DNA of 64,000 nucleotides from Frigoribacterium sp. Leaf8 (GTDB taxonomy: Bacteria > Actinomycetota > Actinomycetes > Actinomycetales > Microbacteriaceae): assembly GCF_001421165.1 (NCBI RefSeq), contig NZ_LMKB01000001.1, positions 708,009-772,008 of the forward strand, in the 5' to 3' direction. The stretch's first letter is position 1. Each line of letters starts with the position of its first letter. The notes under the pieces were generated by a model. That model had not been told where the DNA came from, searched no databases, and was given only the letters and a program-made list of their open reading frames with translations. Position numbers and translations under genes: made by a program. This document shows, in pieces, positions 26,392-34,922 of this stretch.

Positions 26392-27318
26392 ATGAACGAC
26401 GACCCCCGCTGGTTCTTCCCCCGCGGCGACCTGACCCGCGACGGCTGGCAGACCGTCGTCGACGGCGACTTCGACGGTTGGCAGCACACCGGCCTGCGTG
26501 TCGGCGAGCTCGGTGACGGTGTCTCGTTGCCCCTCGCCGCCGGTGGGGTCGAGCGCATGGTGGTGCCGCTGGTCGGCGACGTCGTGGTCGAGTGGAGTGA
26601 TGGCCGAGGTGGGTCGGGCACCGTCGAGCTCGCCGGGCGGGCGTCCGTCTTCGACGGGCCGGCCGACGTCGCCTACCTCGGCGTCCGGACGGAGGCGGTG
26701 GTCACCGGGCGCGGTCGGGTCGCGATCGCCGAGGCACCCGCCGACCAGGTGCTCGACGTGCAGGTGCTCCGTCGTGACGACATCCCCGTCGAGATCCGCG
26801 GAGCCGGTCGATCGACCCGCCAGGTGCACAACTTCGGCACCCCGGACGGGTTGCACGCCCAGAAGCTCATCGTGTGCGAGGTCGTGACGCCCGCCGAGAA
26901 CTGGTCGTCGTACCCTCCGCACAAGCACGACGACGGGGTGCCCGGTACCGAGTCCCGCCTCGAAGAGATCTACTACTTCGAATCCGCCGTCGGCCGCGGC
27001 CTCGACGCCCCCTCGCAGGCCGACCCGTTCGGCATGTTCGCCACCTACAGCTCACCCGCGGGGCAGATCGACGTGAACGCCCTCGTCCGCACCGGCGACG
27101 TCGCCCTCGTCCCCTACGGGTACCACGGCCCCGCCGTCGCCGCCCCGGGCTACGACCTCTACTACCTCAACGTCATGGCGGGGCCCGACCCCGAGCGCGC
27201 CTGGCTGATCACCGACGACCCCGCCCACGGGTGGGTCCGAGCCGGCTGGGAATCCCAGGCCCCCGACCCTCGGCTGCCCTACCTCCCCACCGCACCCTCG
27301 AAAGGACCGCGTCGATGA
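26392..27318 (+). CDS. iolB: 5-Deoxy-glucuronate isomerase
   Basis: A 308-residue double-cupin (KduI/IolB) protein that converts 5-deoxy-glucuronate to 5-dehydro-2-deoxy-gluconate. Metal-binding cupin segments are YPPHKHDDG (two His), ESRLEEIYYFE (Glu) and PYGYHGPAVAAPG (His). ATG 26392 sits 9 bases after GATGAGG; GTG 26383 lies against that sequence and is less likely. The stop overlaps iolD as ATGA. Confidence 0.9.
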   Translation: MNDDPRWFFPRGDLTRDGWQTVVDGDFDGWQHTGLRVGELGDGVSLPLAAGGVERMVVPLVGDVVVEWSDGRGGSGTVELAGRASVFDGPADVAYLGVRTEAVVTGRGRVAIAEAPADQVLDVQVLRRDDIPVEIRGAGRSTRQVHNFGTPDGLHAQKLIVCEVVTPAENWSSYPPHKHDDGVPGTESRLEEIYYFESAVGRGLDAPSQADPFGMFATYSSPAGQIDVNALVRTGDVALVPYGYHGPAVAAPGYDLYYLNVMAGPDPERAWLITDDPAHGWVRAGWESQAPDPRLPYLPTAPSKGPRR

Positions 27319-29213
27319 CGACGAAGAGACTCACCGTCGGCCAGGCACTCGTCGAGTTCCTCGCCAACCAGTGGACCGTCGACGGCGACGTGCGAGAGCG
27401 CACGATCCCGGGCATGTTCGGCATCTTCGGCCACGGCAACGTGGCCGGGGTCGGCCAGGCGCTCAAGCAGTACCACGTGGACCGCCCGGGGCTCATGCCG
27501 TACCTGCAGGCCCGCAACGAACAGGCGATGGTCCACCAGGCCGTGGGCTACGCCCGCATGCACCGGAGGCGCGCGACCTACGCCAGCACCGCCTCCGTCG
27601 GTCCCGGTGCCGCCAACATGCTCACCGCGGCCGCGCTCGCGACGACGAACCGGCTGCCGGCCCTGCTGTTGCCGAGCGACACCTTCGCCACCCGGGTCAG
27701 CGACCCGGTGCTGCAGCAGATCGAGCTGCCCCACGACACGTCCCTGCAGGTGACCGACGCGTTCCGGCCGCTGTCGCGGTTCTTCGACCGCGTCGACCGG
27801 CCCGAGCAGCTCTTCTCGATCGCGCTCGCCGCGATGCGCGTGCTGACCGACCCGGCCGAGACCGGCGCCGTCACGATCGCCCTGCCCGAGGACGTCCAGG
27901 CCGAGTGGCTCGACGTGCCCGACGAGTTCCTGCAACCCCGCGAGTGGCACGTCAGGCGCCCCGTCCCCGAGCGAGGACCGCTCGAACGCGCCGTCGCCGC
28001 CATCAAGGCCGCGAAGCGCCCCGTCGTCGTCGCCGGCGGCGGAGTCCTCTACTCGGGCGCCGAGCAGCAGCTCGACGCCTTCGCCCGGGCGACCGGCATC
28101 CCCGTCGGCACGACGCAGGCCGGCGGAGGGTCCCTCGCCTGGGACCACCCGCAGTACCTCGGGGGCATCGGTGCCACCGGCACGACGGCCGCGAACCGCA
28201 TCGCCGCCGAGGCGGACCTCGTCATCGGCATCGGCACGCGGTACAGCGACTTCACCACCGCCTCCCGGACGGCCTTCCAGGACTCCGACGTGCGGTTCGT
28301 CAACGTCAACGTGACGTCGTTCGACGCCTACAAGCACGGCTCGCAACTGCCCGTCGTCGCCGACGCCCGCGAGACGCTCGACGCCCTCGCCGAGGCGCTC
28401 GCCGGGCACCGGGTACCCGACGAGCACGCCGCTCGCGTGGCCACCGAGAAGGCGAGCTGGGACGCCCTCGTCGACGAGGCCTTCCAGCCGTCCGGGCTGG
28501 CCCTGCCCGGCCAGCCCGAGATCATCGGCGCCGTCCAGGCGGCCAGCGACCCCACCGACGTCGTGGTCCAGGCGGCCGGGTCGTTGCCCGGCGACCTGCA
28601 CAAGCTGTGGCGGGTGCGCGACGCGCTCGGCTACCACGTCGAGTACGCGTTCTCGTGCATGGGCTACGAGATCGCCGGTGGCCTCGGCGTCAAGAGGGGT
28701 GCCCCCGACCGCGACGTCATCGTCATGGTCGGTGACGGCTCGTACCTCATGCTGCACACCGAGCTGGTCACCGCCGTCGCCGAGGGCATCAAGATCATCG
28801 TGGTGCTCGTCCAGAACCACGGCTACGCCTCGATCGGCCACCTCTCCGAGACCGTCGGGGCCGAACGCTTCGGCACGCTCTACCGCAAGCTCGATCCCGA
28901 CTCCCTCGACTTCCAGGGCACCGAGGTGCTGCCGGTCGACCTCGCGATGAACGCCCGCAGCTACGGGCTCGACGTCGTCGAGGTGGAACCGACGCCGAAC
29001 GCGGTCGCCGACCTCTCCGCAGCCCTCACCGCGGCCAAGGCGTCGTCGACGAGCACGCTCATCCACGTGAACAGCGATCCGCTCGTGTACGCCCCGGACG
29101 GCGAGGGCTGGTGGGACGTGCCGGTCGCGCAGGTCTCGACCCTCGACAGCACCGAGGCCGCCCTGGCCGACTACCGCGAGCAGCGGGCCGCGCAGCGCCC
29201 GCTGCTCGGCTGA
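27315..29213 (+). CDS. iolD: 3D-(3,5/4)-trihydroxycyclohexane-1,2-dione hydrolase
   Basis: A 632-residue thiamine-diphosphate enzyme of the acetolactate-synthase family that opens the cyclohexanedione ring to 5-deoxy-glucuronate. Visible parts are GMFGIFGHGNVAGVG (N-terminal PYR domain), the Glu in YLQARNEQAMVHQA, the central domain with KRPVVVAGGGVLYSG, and the ThDP motif GDGSYLMLHTE ending in LVQNHGYASIG. Start ATG 27315 has AAAGGA at 27301-27306 and overlaps the iolB stop. Length is normal for the family. Confidence 0.92.
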   Translation: MTTKRLTVGQALVEFLANQWTVDGDVRERTIPGMFGIFGHGNVAGVGQALKQYHVDRPGLMPYLQARNEQAMVHQAVGYARMHRRRATYASTASVGPGAANMLTAAALATTNRLPALLLPSDTFATRVSDPVLQQIELPHDTSLQVTDAFRPLSRFFDRVDRPEQLFSIALAAMRVLTDPAETGAVTIALPEDVQAEWLDVPDEFLQPREWHVRRPVPERGPLERAVAAIKAAKRPVVVAGGGVLYSGAEQQLDAFARATGIPVGTTQAGGGSLAWDHPQYLGGIGATGTTAANRIAAEADLVIGIGTRYSDFTTASRTAFQDSDVRFVNVNVTSFDAYKHGSQLPVVADARETLDALAEALAGHRVPDEHAARVATEKASWDALVDEAFQPSGLALPGQPEIIGAVQAASDPTDVVVQAAGSLPGDLHKLWRVRDALGYHVEYAFSCMGYEIAGGLGVKRGAPDRDVIVMVGDGSYLMLHTELVTAVAEGIKIIVVLVQNHGYASIGHLSETVGAERFGTLYRKLDPDSLDFQGTEVLPVDLAMNARSYGLDVVEVEPTPNAVADLSAALTAAKASSTSTLIHVNSDPLVYAPDGEGWWDVPVAQVSTLDSTEAALADYREQRAAQRPLLG

Positions 29214-29257
29214 CACCGCCACACCTCACCCGCACCCTCTCGAAAGGCACCGCCGCC

Positions 29258-30214
29258 ATGACCGACACCGTCACCGACCCCGACGCCACGCCCACCGGCC
29301 CGGGCGGGCGCGGGCTCCGCATCGGGACCGCACCCGACTCGTGGGGCGTCTGGTTCCCCGAGCACCCCGGTCAGATCCCCTGGCCGCGGTTCCTCGACGA
29401 GGTGCAGCAGGCGGGCTACCACTGGATCGAACTGGGCCCCTACGGGTACCTGCCGACCGACCCCCACCAGCTCGAGGACGAGCTCGGTCGGCGCGACCTG
29501 AAGCTCTCGGCGGGGACGGTCTTCACCGGGTTCCACAAGAGTGACGACCAGTGGCGACGCGCCTGGGACCAAGCGCTCGCCGTCGCAGGCCTCGCCTCGG
29601 AGCTCGGTGCCGAGCACCTCGTCGTCATCCCCGACCTCTGGCGCAGCGACGCCACGAGCGAGGTCCTCGAGGCCCGTACGCTCACCGACGACCAGTGGGC
29701 GGCGCTCGGCGCCGGCCACGACAAGCTCGGCAAGGCGCTCCTCGAAGAATTCGGCGTCAAGCAGCAGTTCCACACCCACGCGGACAGCCACGTCGGCACG
29801 TACCGAGAGACCGAGCGGTTCCTGGCCGAGACCGACGTGCGCTACACGAACCTGTGCCTCGACACCGGGCACTTCGCCTACTACGGCGGTGACTCCGTGC
29901 GCCTCGTCGAGGAGTACCCCGACCGCATCGGTTACCTGCACCTCAAGCAGGTCGACTCCGACCTGCGGTTCACCGTGCTCAAGAACGACGTGCCCTTCGG
30001 GGACGCGGTCGCGCAGGGGGTCATGGTCGAGCCGCCCCGAGGCGTACCCGAGCTGGCCCCGGTGCTCGACGCGGTCAGTCGCATCGACCCCGAGATCTTC
30101 GCCATCGTCGAGCAGGACATGTTCCCGGTCGAATCGTTCGACCTGCCCCTCGGGATCGCGACCCGCACGCGTGAGCACATCATGAGCTGCTCGCCTCGCT
30201 CCCGTCTCGTCTGA
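29258..30214 (+). CDS. iolE: Inosose dehydratase
   Basis: A 318-residue xylose-isomerase-like barrel that dehydrates 2-keto-myo-inositol to the cyclohexane-dione. IolE marks are TAPDSWGVWFPEHP, WIELGPYGYLPTDP, HTHADSHVGT (metal His), LDTGHFAYYGGD (Asp and His) and YLHLKQVD. ATG 29258 is preceded by GAAAGG. The C-terminal RTREHIMSCS region is followed by a short non-conserved Ser/Arg end. It starts 44 bp after iolD. Confidence 0.9.
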   Translation: MTDTVTDPDATPTGPGGRGLRIGTAPDSWGVWFPEHPGQIPWPRFLDEVQQAGYHWIELGPYGYLPTDPHQLEDELGRRDLKLSAGTVFTGFHKSDDQWRRAWDQALAVAGLASELGAEHLVVIPDLWRSDATSEVLEARTLTDDQWAALGAGHDKLGKALLEEFGVKQQFHTHADSHVGTYRETERFLAETDVRYTNLCLDTGHFAYYGGDSVRLVEEYPDRIGYLHLKQVDSDLRFTVLKNDVPFGDAVAQGVMVEPPRGVPELAPVLDAVSRIDPEIFAIVEQDMFPVESFDLPLGIATRTREHIMSCSPRSRLV

Positions 30215-30254
30215 CGTCCCGCCGCTGACACCCCCGCCCCGAAGGAGAACACCC

Positions 30255-31295
30255 GTGACCACCACAACCCCCGACCTCCGCGTCGCCGTCGTCGGTGCCG
30301 GCATGATGGGCGCCGACCACGTCGCCCGCATCACGTCCACCATCAGCGGGGCCACCGTCGTCGCCGTCGTCGACCCCGACACCGCTCGTGCCGACGCCGC
30401 GGCGGCGACCGCCCCCGGCGCGATCACCGCGGCCGACTTCGACGAGGCGCTCGCCGCCACCGAGATCGACGCCGTCATCATCGCCACCCCGGGCTTCCTC
30501 CACGAAGCCGTCCTCCTCCCCGCACTCGACCGCGGGCTGGCGATCCTCTGCGAGAAGCCCCTCACCACGGACGAGGCCGCCTCGCTCCGCGTGCTCGAGG
30601 CCGAGCAGAAGCTCGACCGGCCGCACATCCAGGTCGGCTTCATGCGTCGCTTCGACCAGGGGTACCGAGACCTCCGGGCCCTCGTCGCGTCCGGCGAGCA
30701 CGGTGCCCTGCTCGCGCTGCACTGCGCCCACCGCAACGCCACGACCCCGCCGAGCTACTCAGAAGAGATGCTCATCCTCGACTCCGTCATCCACGAGATC
30801 GACGCCGTCCCCTTCATCGCCGGTGAGCCGATCGTCGCGGTCGAGGTCAAGAAGCCTCGCCGCAACTCGCTCGCGCCAGAGGGGCTCCGAGAGCCGCAGT
30901 TCGTGATCCTCGAGACCGAGTCGGGCACGATGGCGATCGTCGAGATCAACGTCAACGTCCAGTTCGGATACCAGGTCACCACGGACGCCGTCTTCGAGAG
31001 CGGCGTCGCCTCCATCGGGCGCGAGACCGGGCTCCAGCTCACCACGGCCGCCCGGTCGGCCGTGGCCGTGCCGCCGACGTTCAAGGAGCGCTTCGGCGCC
31101 GCCTACGACACGCAGGTGCAGCGCTGGGTCGACGCCGCGCACCGCGGCACCATCGACGGTCCGAGCGCCTGGGACGGCTACCTGGCGAGCGTCGTCGCCA
31201 CCGCCGGCGTCGAGGCCCAGAAGACCGGTCGGCGCGTCGAGGTCGACTACGCGATGCCCAAGCCGTCGTTCTACGACCTGCCCGGCGTCGTCTAG
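30255..31295 (+). CDS. iolG: myo-Inositol 2-dehydrogenase
   Basis: A 346-residue Gfo/Idh/MocA oxidoreductase that makes 2-keto-myo-inositol with NAD+. The Rossmann start VAVVGAGMMGADHVARI and the catalytic-Lys motif CEKPLTTDE are present. So is the substrate-side HEIDAVPF, with its His and Asp. GTG 30255 follows GAAGGAG at 8-base spacing. It ends 15 bp before the next gene. Confidence 0.9.
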   Translation: MTTTTPDLRVAVVGAGMMGADHVARITSTISGATVVAVVDPDTARADAAAATAPGAITAADFDEALAATEIDAVIIATPGFLHEAVLLPALDRGLAILCEKPLTTDEAASLRVLEAEQKLDRPHIQVGFMRRFDQGYRDLRALVASGEHGALLALHCAHRNATTPPSYSEEMLILDSVIHEIDAVPFIAGEPIVAVEVKKPRRNSLAPEGLREPQFVILETESGTMAIVEINVNVQFGYQVTTDAVFESGVASIGRETGLQLTTAARSAVAVPPTFKERFGAAYDTQVQRWVDAAHRGTIDGPSAWDGYLASVVATAGVEAQKTGRRVEVDYAMPKPSFYDLPGVV

Positions 31296-31310
31296 CCGGG
31301 GGAGTGACCG

Positions 31311-32192
31311 ATGGTGAAGATCGCCCTCGACCCCACCCCGCTGCACCACAGCCACTCGCTGCTCGAACTGCCCGCCAAGGTCGCCGAACTGGGCTACGAC
31401 CACCTGCAGTTGACCCCGCACCGCGACTTCATCCCGTTCTTCCGGCACCCGAAGGCCGACGACGACCTCGTCGACGCCTTCGCGGCGGCGTGTCGAGAGG
31501 CACGCGTGGAGATCGCGTCCGTCCTGCCCGTCCTGCGCTGGTCCGGTCCCGACGAGGAGTCCCGTCGGGCCGCCGTCAAGCACTGGAAGCGCGTGATCGA
31601 GATCACCGCCCGCCTCGGCGTCGAGGTGATCAACACCGAGTTCAGTGGTCGTCCCGAGCTGTCCGAAGAATCCGAGCGTCAGTTCTACTGGTCGATGGAA
31701 GAGTTGCTGCCCGTCCTCGAACGCGAGGGCATCCGCGTGTTCATCGACCCGCACCCGGACGACTTCGTCGAGGACGGACTCGAGGCCCTCCGGGTCATCC
31801 GCGGCCTCAACACGAAGCAGGTCGGTCTCGCCTACGTCGCGTGCCACACCTTCCACTACGGCGGCGACATGGCCGGGATCATGGCCGCCGCGGGGCAGTC
31901 ACTCGGCCTCGTCCACATCGCCGACACGTTCGACCACCGCCGCTCGCACGGGCTGAGGTACATCAGCAATCCGCCCGGCAACGCGGCCCGCGTCCACCAG
32001 CACCTGAAGATCGGGGACGGTGACGTCGACTGGGACGGCTTCTTCGGCGGCCTGCAGGGGCTGGGCTTCTTCGATCGCGACGACACGATCGCCGTCTCGA
32101 GCGTCTTCGCCGAGGACGAAGCCGTCGACGGCGTCAGTCGCTACCAACGAGAGCAGATCCTGGCGCGCATCGACGCCGCGTCACGCGCCTGA
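31311..32192 (+). CDS. iolH: IolH-like sugar phosphate isomerase/epimerase
   Basis: A 293-residue xylose-isomerase-like barrel with metal-site segments VEVINTEFSG (Glu), FIDPHPDDF (Asp/His), YVACHTFHYGGD (His) and LVHIADTFDHRRSHG. It is the second such barrel in this operon and matches the position and type of IolH in other inositol clusters, whose exact reaction is unsettled. An epimerase or isomerase acting on inosose stereoisomers would fit. GTGACCG before ATG 31311 gives only a weak ribosome site (GGGGGAG at about 31299-31305). Confidence 0.75.
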   Translation: MVKIALDPTPLHHSHSLLELPAKVAELGYDHLQLTPHRDFIPFFRHPKADDDLVDAFAAACREARVEIASVLPVLRWSGPDEESRRAAVKHWKRVIEITARLGVEVINTEFSGRPELSEESERQFYWSMEELLPVLEREGIRVFIDPHPDDFVEDGLEALRVIRGLNTKQVGLAYVACHTFHYGGDMAGIMAAAGQSLGLVHIADTFDHRRSHGLRYISNPPGNAARVHQHLKIGDGDVDWDGFFGGLQGLGFFDRDDTIAVSSVFAEDEAVDGVSRYQREQILARIDAASRA

Positions 32193-32211
32193 GCCGCCGA
32201 TCCGCCCGGCC

Positions 32212-32260
32212 CCTGCGGCACCTGCGGCACCTGCGGCCCCTGCGGCACCCGCGGCACCTG
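32212..32260 (+). repeat. 9-bp tandem repeat CCTGCGGCA
   Basis: Five units of CCTGCGGCA (third ends in C, fifth starts CCC) plus a partial unit, in the 103-bp gap between iolH and the tautomerase gene. It looks like recent slippage. Confidence 0.8.
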
Positions 32261-32295
32261 ACCATCCCCGACCACACCCGACGAAAGAAGAGCCC

Positions 32296-32715
32296 ATGCC
32301 CCTCGTCCGCATCGACCTCCTGCCCGGTCGCAGCCCCGATCAGATCACCGCGATCGCCGACGCCGTCCACGACGCGATCGTCGACGTCTACGGCATCCCG
32401 CCTCGCGACCGCTTCCAGGTGATCAACGAACTGCCGGCCGGTCGCATCATCGCCCAGGACGCCGGGCTCGGCTTCGAACGCTCCGGCGGAGTCGTGATGA
32501 TCCAGATCTTCACCCAGCGGGGACGCACCGACGACGCGAAACAGGCCCTGTACGCCCGCATCGCCTCAGGCCTCGAGGCCGTGGGCGTGGCCGGCGAGGA
32601 CGTCTTCATCGGCTACGTCGAGAACGGTCCGCAGGACTGGTCGTTCGGCTTCGGGGTGGCCCAGTACGTGACCGGTGAACTGACGGTGCCCTCGGCCGCG
32701 GGACAGGCCGGCTGA
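32296..32715 (+). CDS. Tautomerase-superfamily protein in the inositol operon
   Basis: A 139-residue protein that starts MPLVRIDLLPGRS, with Pro-2 becoming the catalytic N-terminal proline after Met removal. A conserved DRFQVINEL strand (Arg) and MIQIFTQRGR follow, as in the Tautomerase_2/4-oxalocrotonate-tautomerase superfamily. It ends the iol operon, 103 bp after iolH. Keto-enol or keto-keto exchange of inosose, diketone or 5-deoxy-glucuronate intermediates is an attractive but unproven role. ATG 32296 follows GAAAGAAG at 32283-32290. Confidence 0.75.
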   Translation: MPLVRIDLLPGRSPDQITAIADAVHDAIVDVYGIPPRDRFQVINELPAGRIIAQDAGLGFERSGGVVMIQIFTQRGRTDDAKQALYARIASGLEAVGVAGEDVFIGYVENGPQDWSFGFGVAQYVTGELTVPSAAGQAG

Positions 32716-32784
32716 GCGGCAGGGTCCCGGACCGCGCAACCGCTGACGCCCGCCGTCGGGTGCGCGGCGCGCGGTGCCCGGCGG

Positions 32785-33540
32785 CTACTTGTCGACGAGG
32801 GTGATCGAGAACGAGTAGAGGTCGGGCCGGTAGCAGTGGTGCCCGACCTCGACGGCCCGACCCGACGCGTCGTAGGCCGTGCGGGTCATGGTCAGCACGG
32901 CCCCGCGCGGCTCGATCTCGAGCAGCTGGGCCTCGTCGGCGTGGGCGGCCCGGGCCCCGATCCGCTGCTTCGCCACCCGGATGGTGACGCCGAGGGCCCG
33001 GAGCAGTTGGTACAGGCCCTGGGCGGCGAGGTCGGCGTCCGAGAACGGAGCGAGGTCGAGGGGCAGGTAGTTCTCGAGCACCGCGACGGGGACACCGTCC
33101 GCCAGGCGGAGGCGCCGCACGTGGCTGACGCGGTCGCCGACCTCGATGCCGAGAGCCAGGGCGGTCTTCTCGTCGGCCGCGACGACCTGATGGGCGAGCA
33201 GACGTGTCGTCGGGGCCTTGCCGCTGTCGGTCAGGTCTTCGAACAGGCTGGTCAGCTCGACGTTGCGGGTCACGGGTCCGTGGACGACCTGGGTGCCGAT
33301 CCCGCGCCTCCGGACGACGAGCCCCTTGTCGACCAGCTCCTGGATGGCTCGCCGGACGGTGGGCCTCGACAGGCCGAGACGTTCGCCGAGTCCGACCTCG
33401 TTCTCGAGCCGAGCGCCCGCCGGCAGCTGGCCCCCGAGGATCGCCGCCTCGAGCCGCGTGGACATCTGGAACCACAACGGGATGGGGCTGCTGCGGTCGA
33501 GGTCGGCGAAGTGGTCGGCCGGAAGCTTCGCGTCGGTCAT
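32785..33540 (-). CDS. GntR/HutC-type (UTRA) regulator, probable inositol-operon regulator
   Basis: A 251-residue protein: winged helix at residues 15-85 (ENEVGLGERLGLSRPTVRRAIQELVDKGLVVRRRGIGTQV) and a UTRA ligand domain from about 100 to 245. It lies convergent to the iol operon end and shares a 12-bp motif with the iol promoter (see 33561-33572). GntR-type IolR repressors are known in Corynebacterium, which supports the assignment. Ligand and sign of control are inferred. Confidence 0.78.
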   Translation of the reverse strand: MTDAKLPADHFADLDRSSPIPLWFQMSTRLEAAILGGQLPAGARLENEVGLGERLGLSRPTVRRAIQELVDKGLVVRRRGIGTQVVHGPVTRNVELTSLFEDLTDSGKAPTTRLLAHQVVAADEKTALALGIEVGDRVSHVRRLRLADGVPVAVLENYLPLDLAPFSDADLAAQGLYQLLRALGVTIRVAKQRIGARAAHADEAQLLEIEPRGAVLTMTRTAYDASGRAVEVGHHCYRPDLYSFSITLVDK

Positions 33541-33560
33541 GTGGTCCCCTCAGCCGAACG

Positions 33561-33572
33561 TATGTCGTGACA
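33561..33572 (-). promoter_or_regulatory. Candidate autoregulatory operator of the inositol GntR gene
   Basis: TATGTCGTGACA lies 21 bp upstream of the GntR start (33540). It matches the complement of 21309-21320 at the iol promoter at 10 of 12 bases. From memory it also resembles the TGwCnTrACA-type box reported for C. glutamicum IolR. Confidence 0.5.
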
Positions 33573-33642
33573 ACCTTACGGGCGGCACGGGCCGGTGGCC
33601 ATCTCGGCGCCGGGTCGGTGCCTCGGCCGGTCCGTGGACGGG

Positions 33643-34128
33643 TCAGTCCCCGGTGAGCGCGGCCGCGTAGGCGCGGACCGAGCGGTGGTAGCGGGGGAGG
33701 GTCGGCTCGACGGCCTCGATCGCGACCCGCAGGGCCTCGTCGGAGCGGCCGGCGCTGTGCAGGGCGAGCGCGAGGAAGACCCTCGGCGCGGCTCCGGTGG
33801 CGGGGTGCTCGGGAGCGTCGCGCAGCATGGCGATGGCCTCGTCGACCCGGCCGAGGTTGCGCAGCGTCGAGGCGTGCTGCACGACCATCTGCGCAGCCCG
33901 GGTCGGGTCGACGGCGTCGAGACCGGCCTCGGTCGCCGCCGCATAGTGCACGTGGGCCTCGGCCTCGCGGCCCCCGGAGTCGTGCGCACCCCCGAGTTCG
34001 AACTCGCCCAGCGCAGGGTGCGGAGCGTCGGCGGCGAGGGCCGCCATGCGCTCGATGCGCTGCTCGTCGTCGACGGTCTCGTCGGCCCAGAGGGCGGCGA
34101 CGCGGTCTTCCCAGGCATCGGTGCTCAT
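33643..34128 (-). CDS. Tetratricopeptide-type (TPR_5) protein
   Basis: A 161-residue helical protein with TPR-like pairs: HPALGEFELGGAHDSGGREAEA, a Gln/His-containing AAQMVVQHASTLRNLGRVDEA and VFLALALHSAGRSDEALRV. This matches the tetratrico peptide repeat group 5 family common in actinobacteria. It is probably a cytoplasmic protein-binding module; no partner can be named. ATG 34128 is the first good start. It stands alone, divergent from the secreted protein at 34321. Confidence 0.7.
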   Translation of the reverse strand: MSTDAWEDRVAALWADETVDDEQRIERMAALAADAPHPALGEFELGGAHDSGGREAEAHVHYAAATEAGLDAVDPTRAAQMVVQHASTLRNLGRVDEAIAMLRDAPEHPATGAAPRVFLALALHSAGRSDEALRVAIEAVEPTLPRYHRSVRAYAAALTGD

Positions 34129-34320
34129 GGGGCCACGGTAGCGGGCGGGGTGAGCCGCGCCCCCTCGGCGTGAGCCGCGTCTCCTCCCCAGCGACACCCG
34201 ACCGGGATCTTGTCCCCGCGTTGACCTCCTGCTGACCGAGTGCTGACGGGCCTCTCGAGAGGCTTGATCCACCGCACACCACGGGCCGGCACACCGGCCC
34301 CCTAGCGAAGGAACACGCAC

Positions 34321-34848
34321 ATGACCCGCCGCCGAATCGCCCTCCCCGTCATCGCCGTCTCCGCCGCCGCCGTCCTCGGCATCACGGGCTTCACGGCCGC
34401 GACCGCCGCCGCCCCCGACCCGGCCCGCGACTCGTCGTCGGCCAAGAAGACACCCCCGACGGCCGACGCCCCGACCGAGGCCGAGGTCCAGGCCCTCTTC
34501 GACGACTGGAACGCCTCACTCGCCACCGGTGACCCCACCCAGGTCGCCGAGCACTACGCCGACGACGCGGTCCTGCTGCCGACGGTCTCGCCCGGCATCC
34601 ACGACACCCCCGCCGAGCGCCTCGAGTACTTCGAGGGCTTCCTGCTCAACGAACCGCAGGGCGAGATCACCGAGAGCGTCGTCCGCGACCTCGGCGACGG
34701 TTACGTCTCGCACTCCGGCCTCTACACGTTCACGATGGGTGCGAGCGGCGACGTGGTGCCGGCCCGGTTCACGTTCGTCTACGCCGAGGACGACGGCGAG
34801 TGGCAGATCGTCGAGCACCACTCGTCGAAGGAGCCGGTGAAGGGCTAG
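34321..34848 (+). CDS. Secreted SnoaL/CaMKII-AD-like (NTF2-fold) protein
   Basis: A 175-residue protein with a Sec signal (MTRRRIALPVIAVSAAAVLG, cleavage after about ATA at 30) and a 130-residue NTF2-like domain. The domain segments are EVQALFDDWNASLATGDP, VAEHYADDAVLLP, GYVSHSGLYTFTM and RFTFVYAEDDGEWQIVEHHSS, the pattern of the SgcJ/CaMKII association-domain group. Members bind small ligands or oligomerise; the exported form has no clear known job. A TTGACC at about 34220 is a weak promoter candidate. Confidence 0.75.
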   Translation: MTRRRIALPVIAVSAAAVLGITGFTAATAAAPDPARDSSSAKKTPPTADAPTEAEVQALFDDWNASLATGDPTQVAEHYADDAVLLPTVSPGIHDTPAERLEYFEGFLLNEPQGEITESVVRDLGDGYVSHSGLYTFTMGASGDVVPARFTFVYAEDDGEWQIVEHHSSKEPVKG

Positions 34849-34922
34849 GCGACCGTGGCACGTCGGCCGGGGCGCGCCTCCTGCGTTCGCCGTCCGTCCA
34901 GTCGAGGGTGAGATCGTCGACC

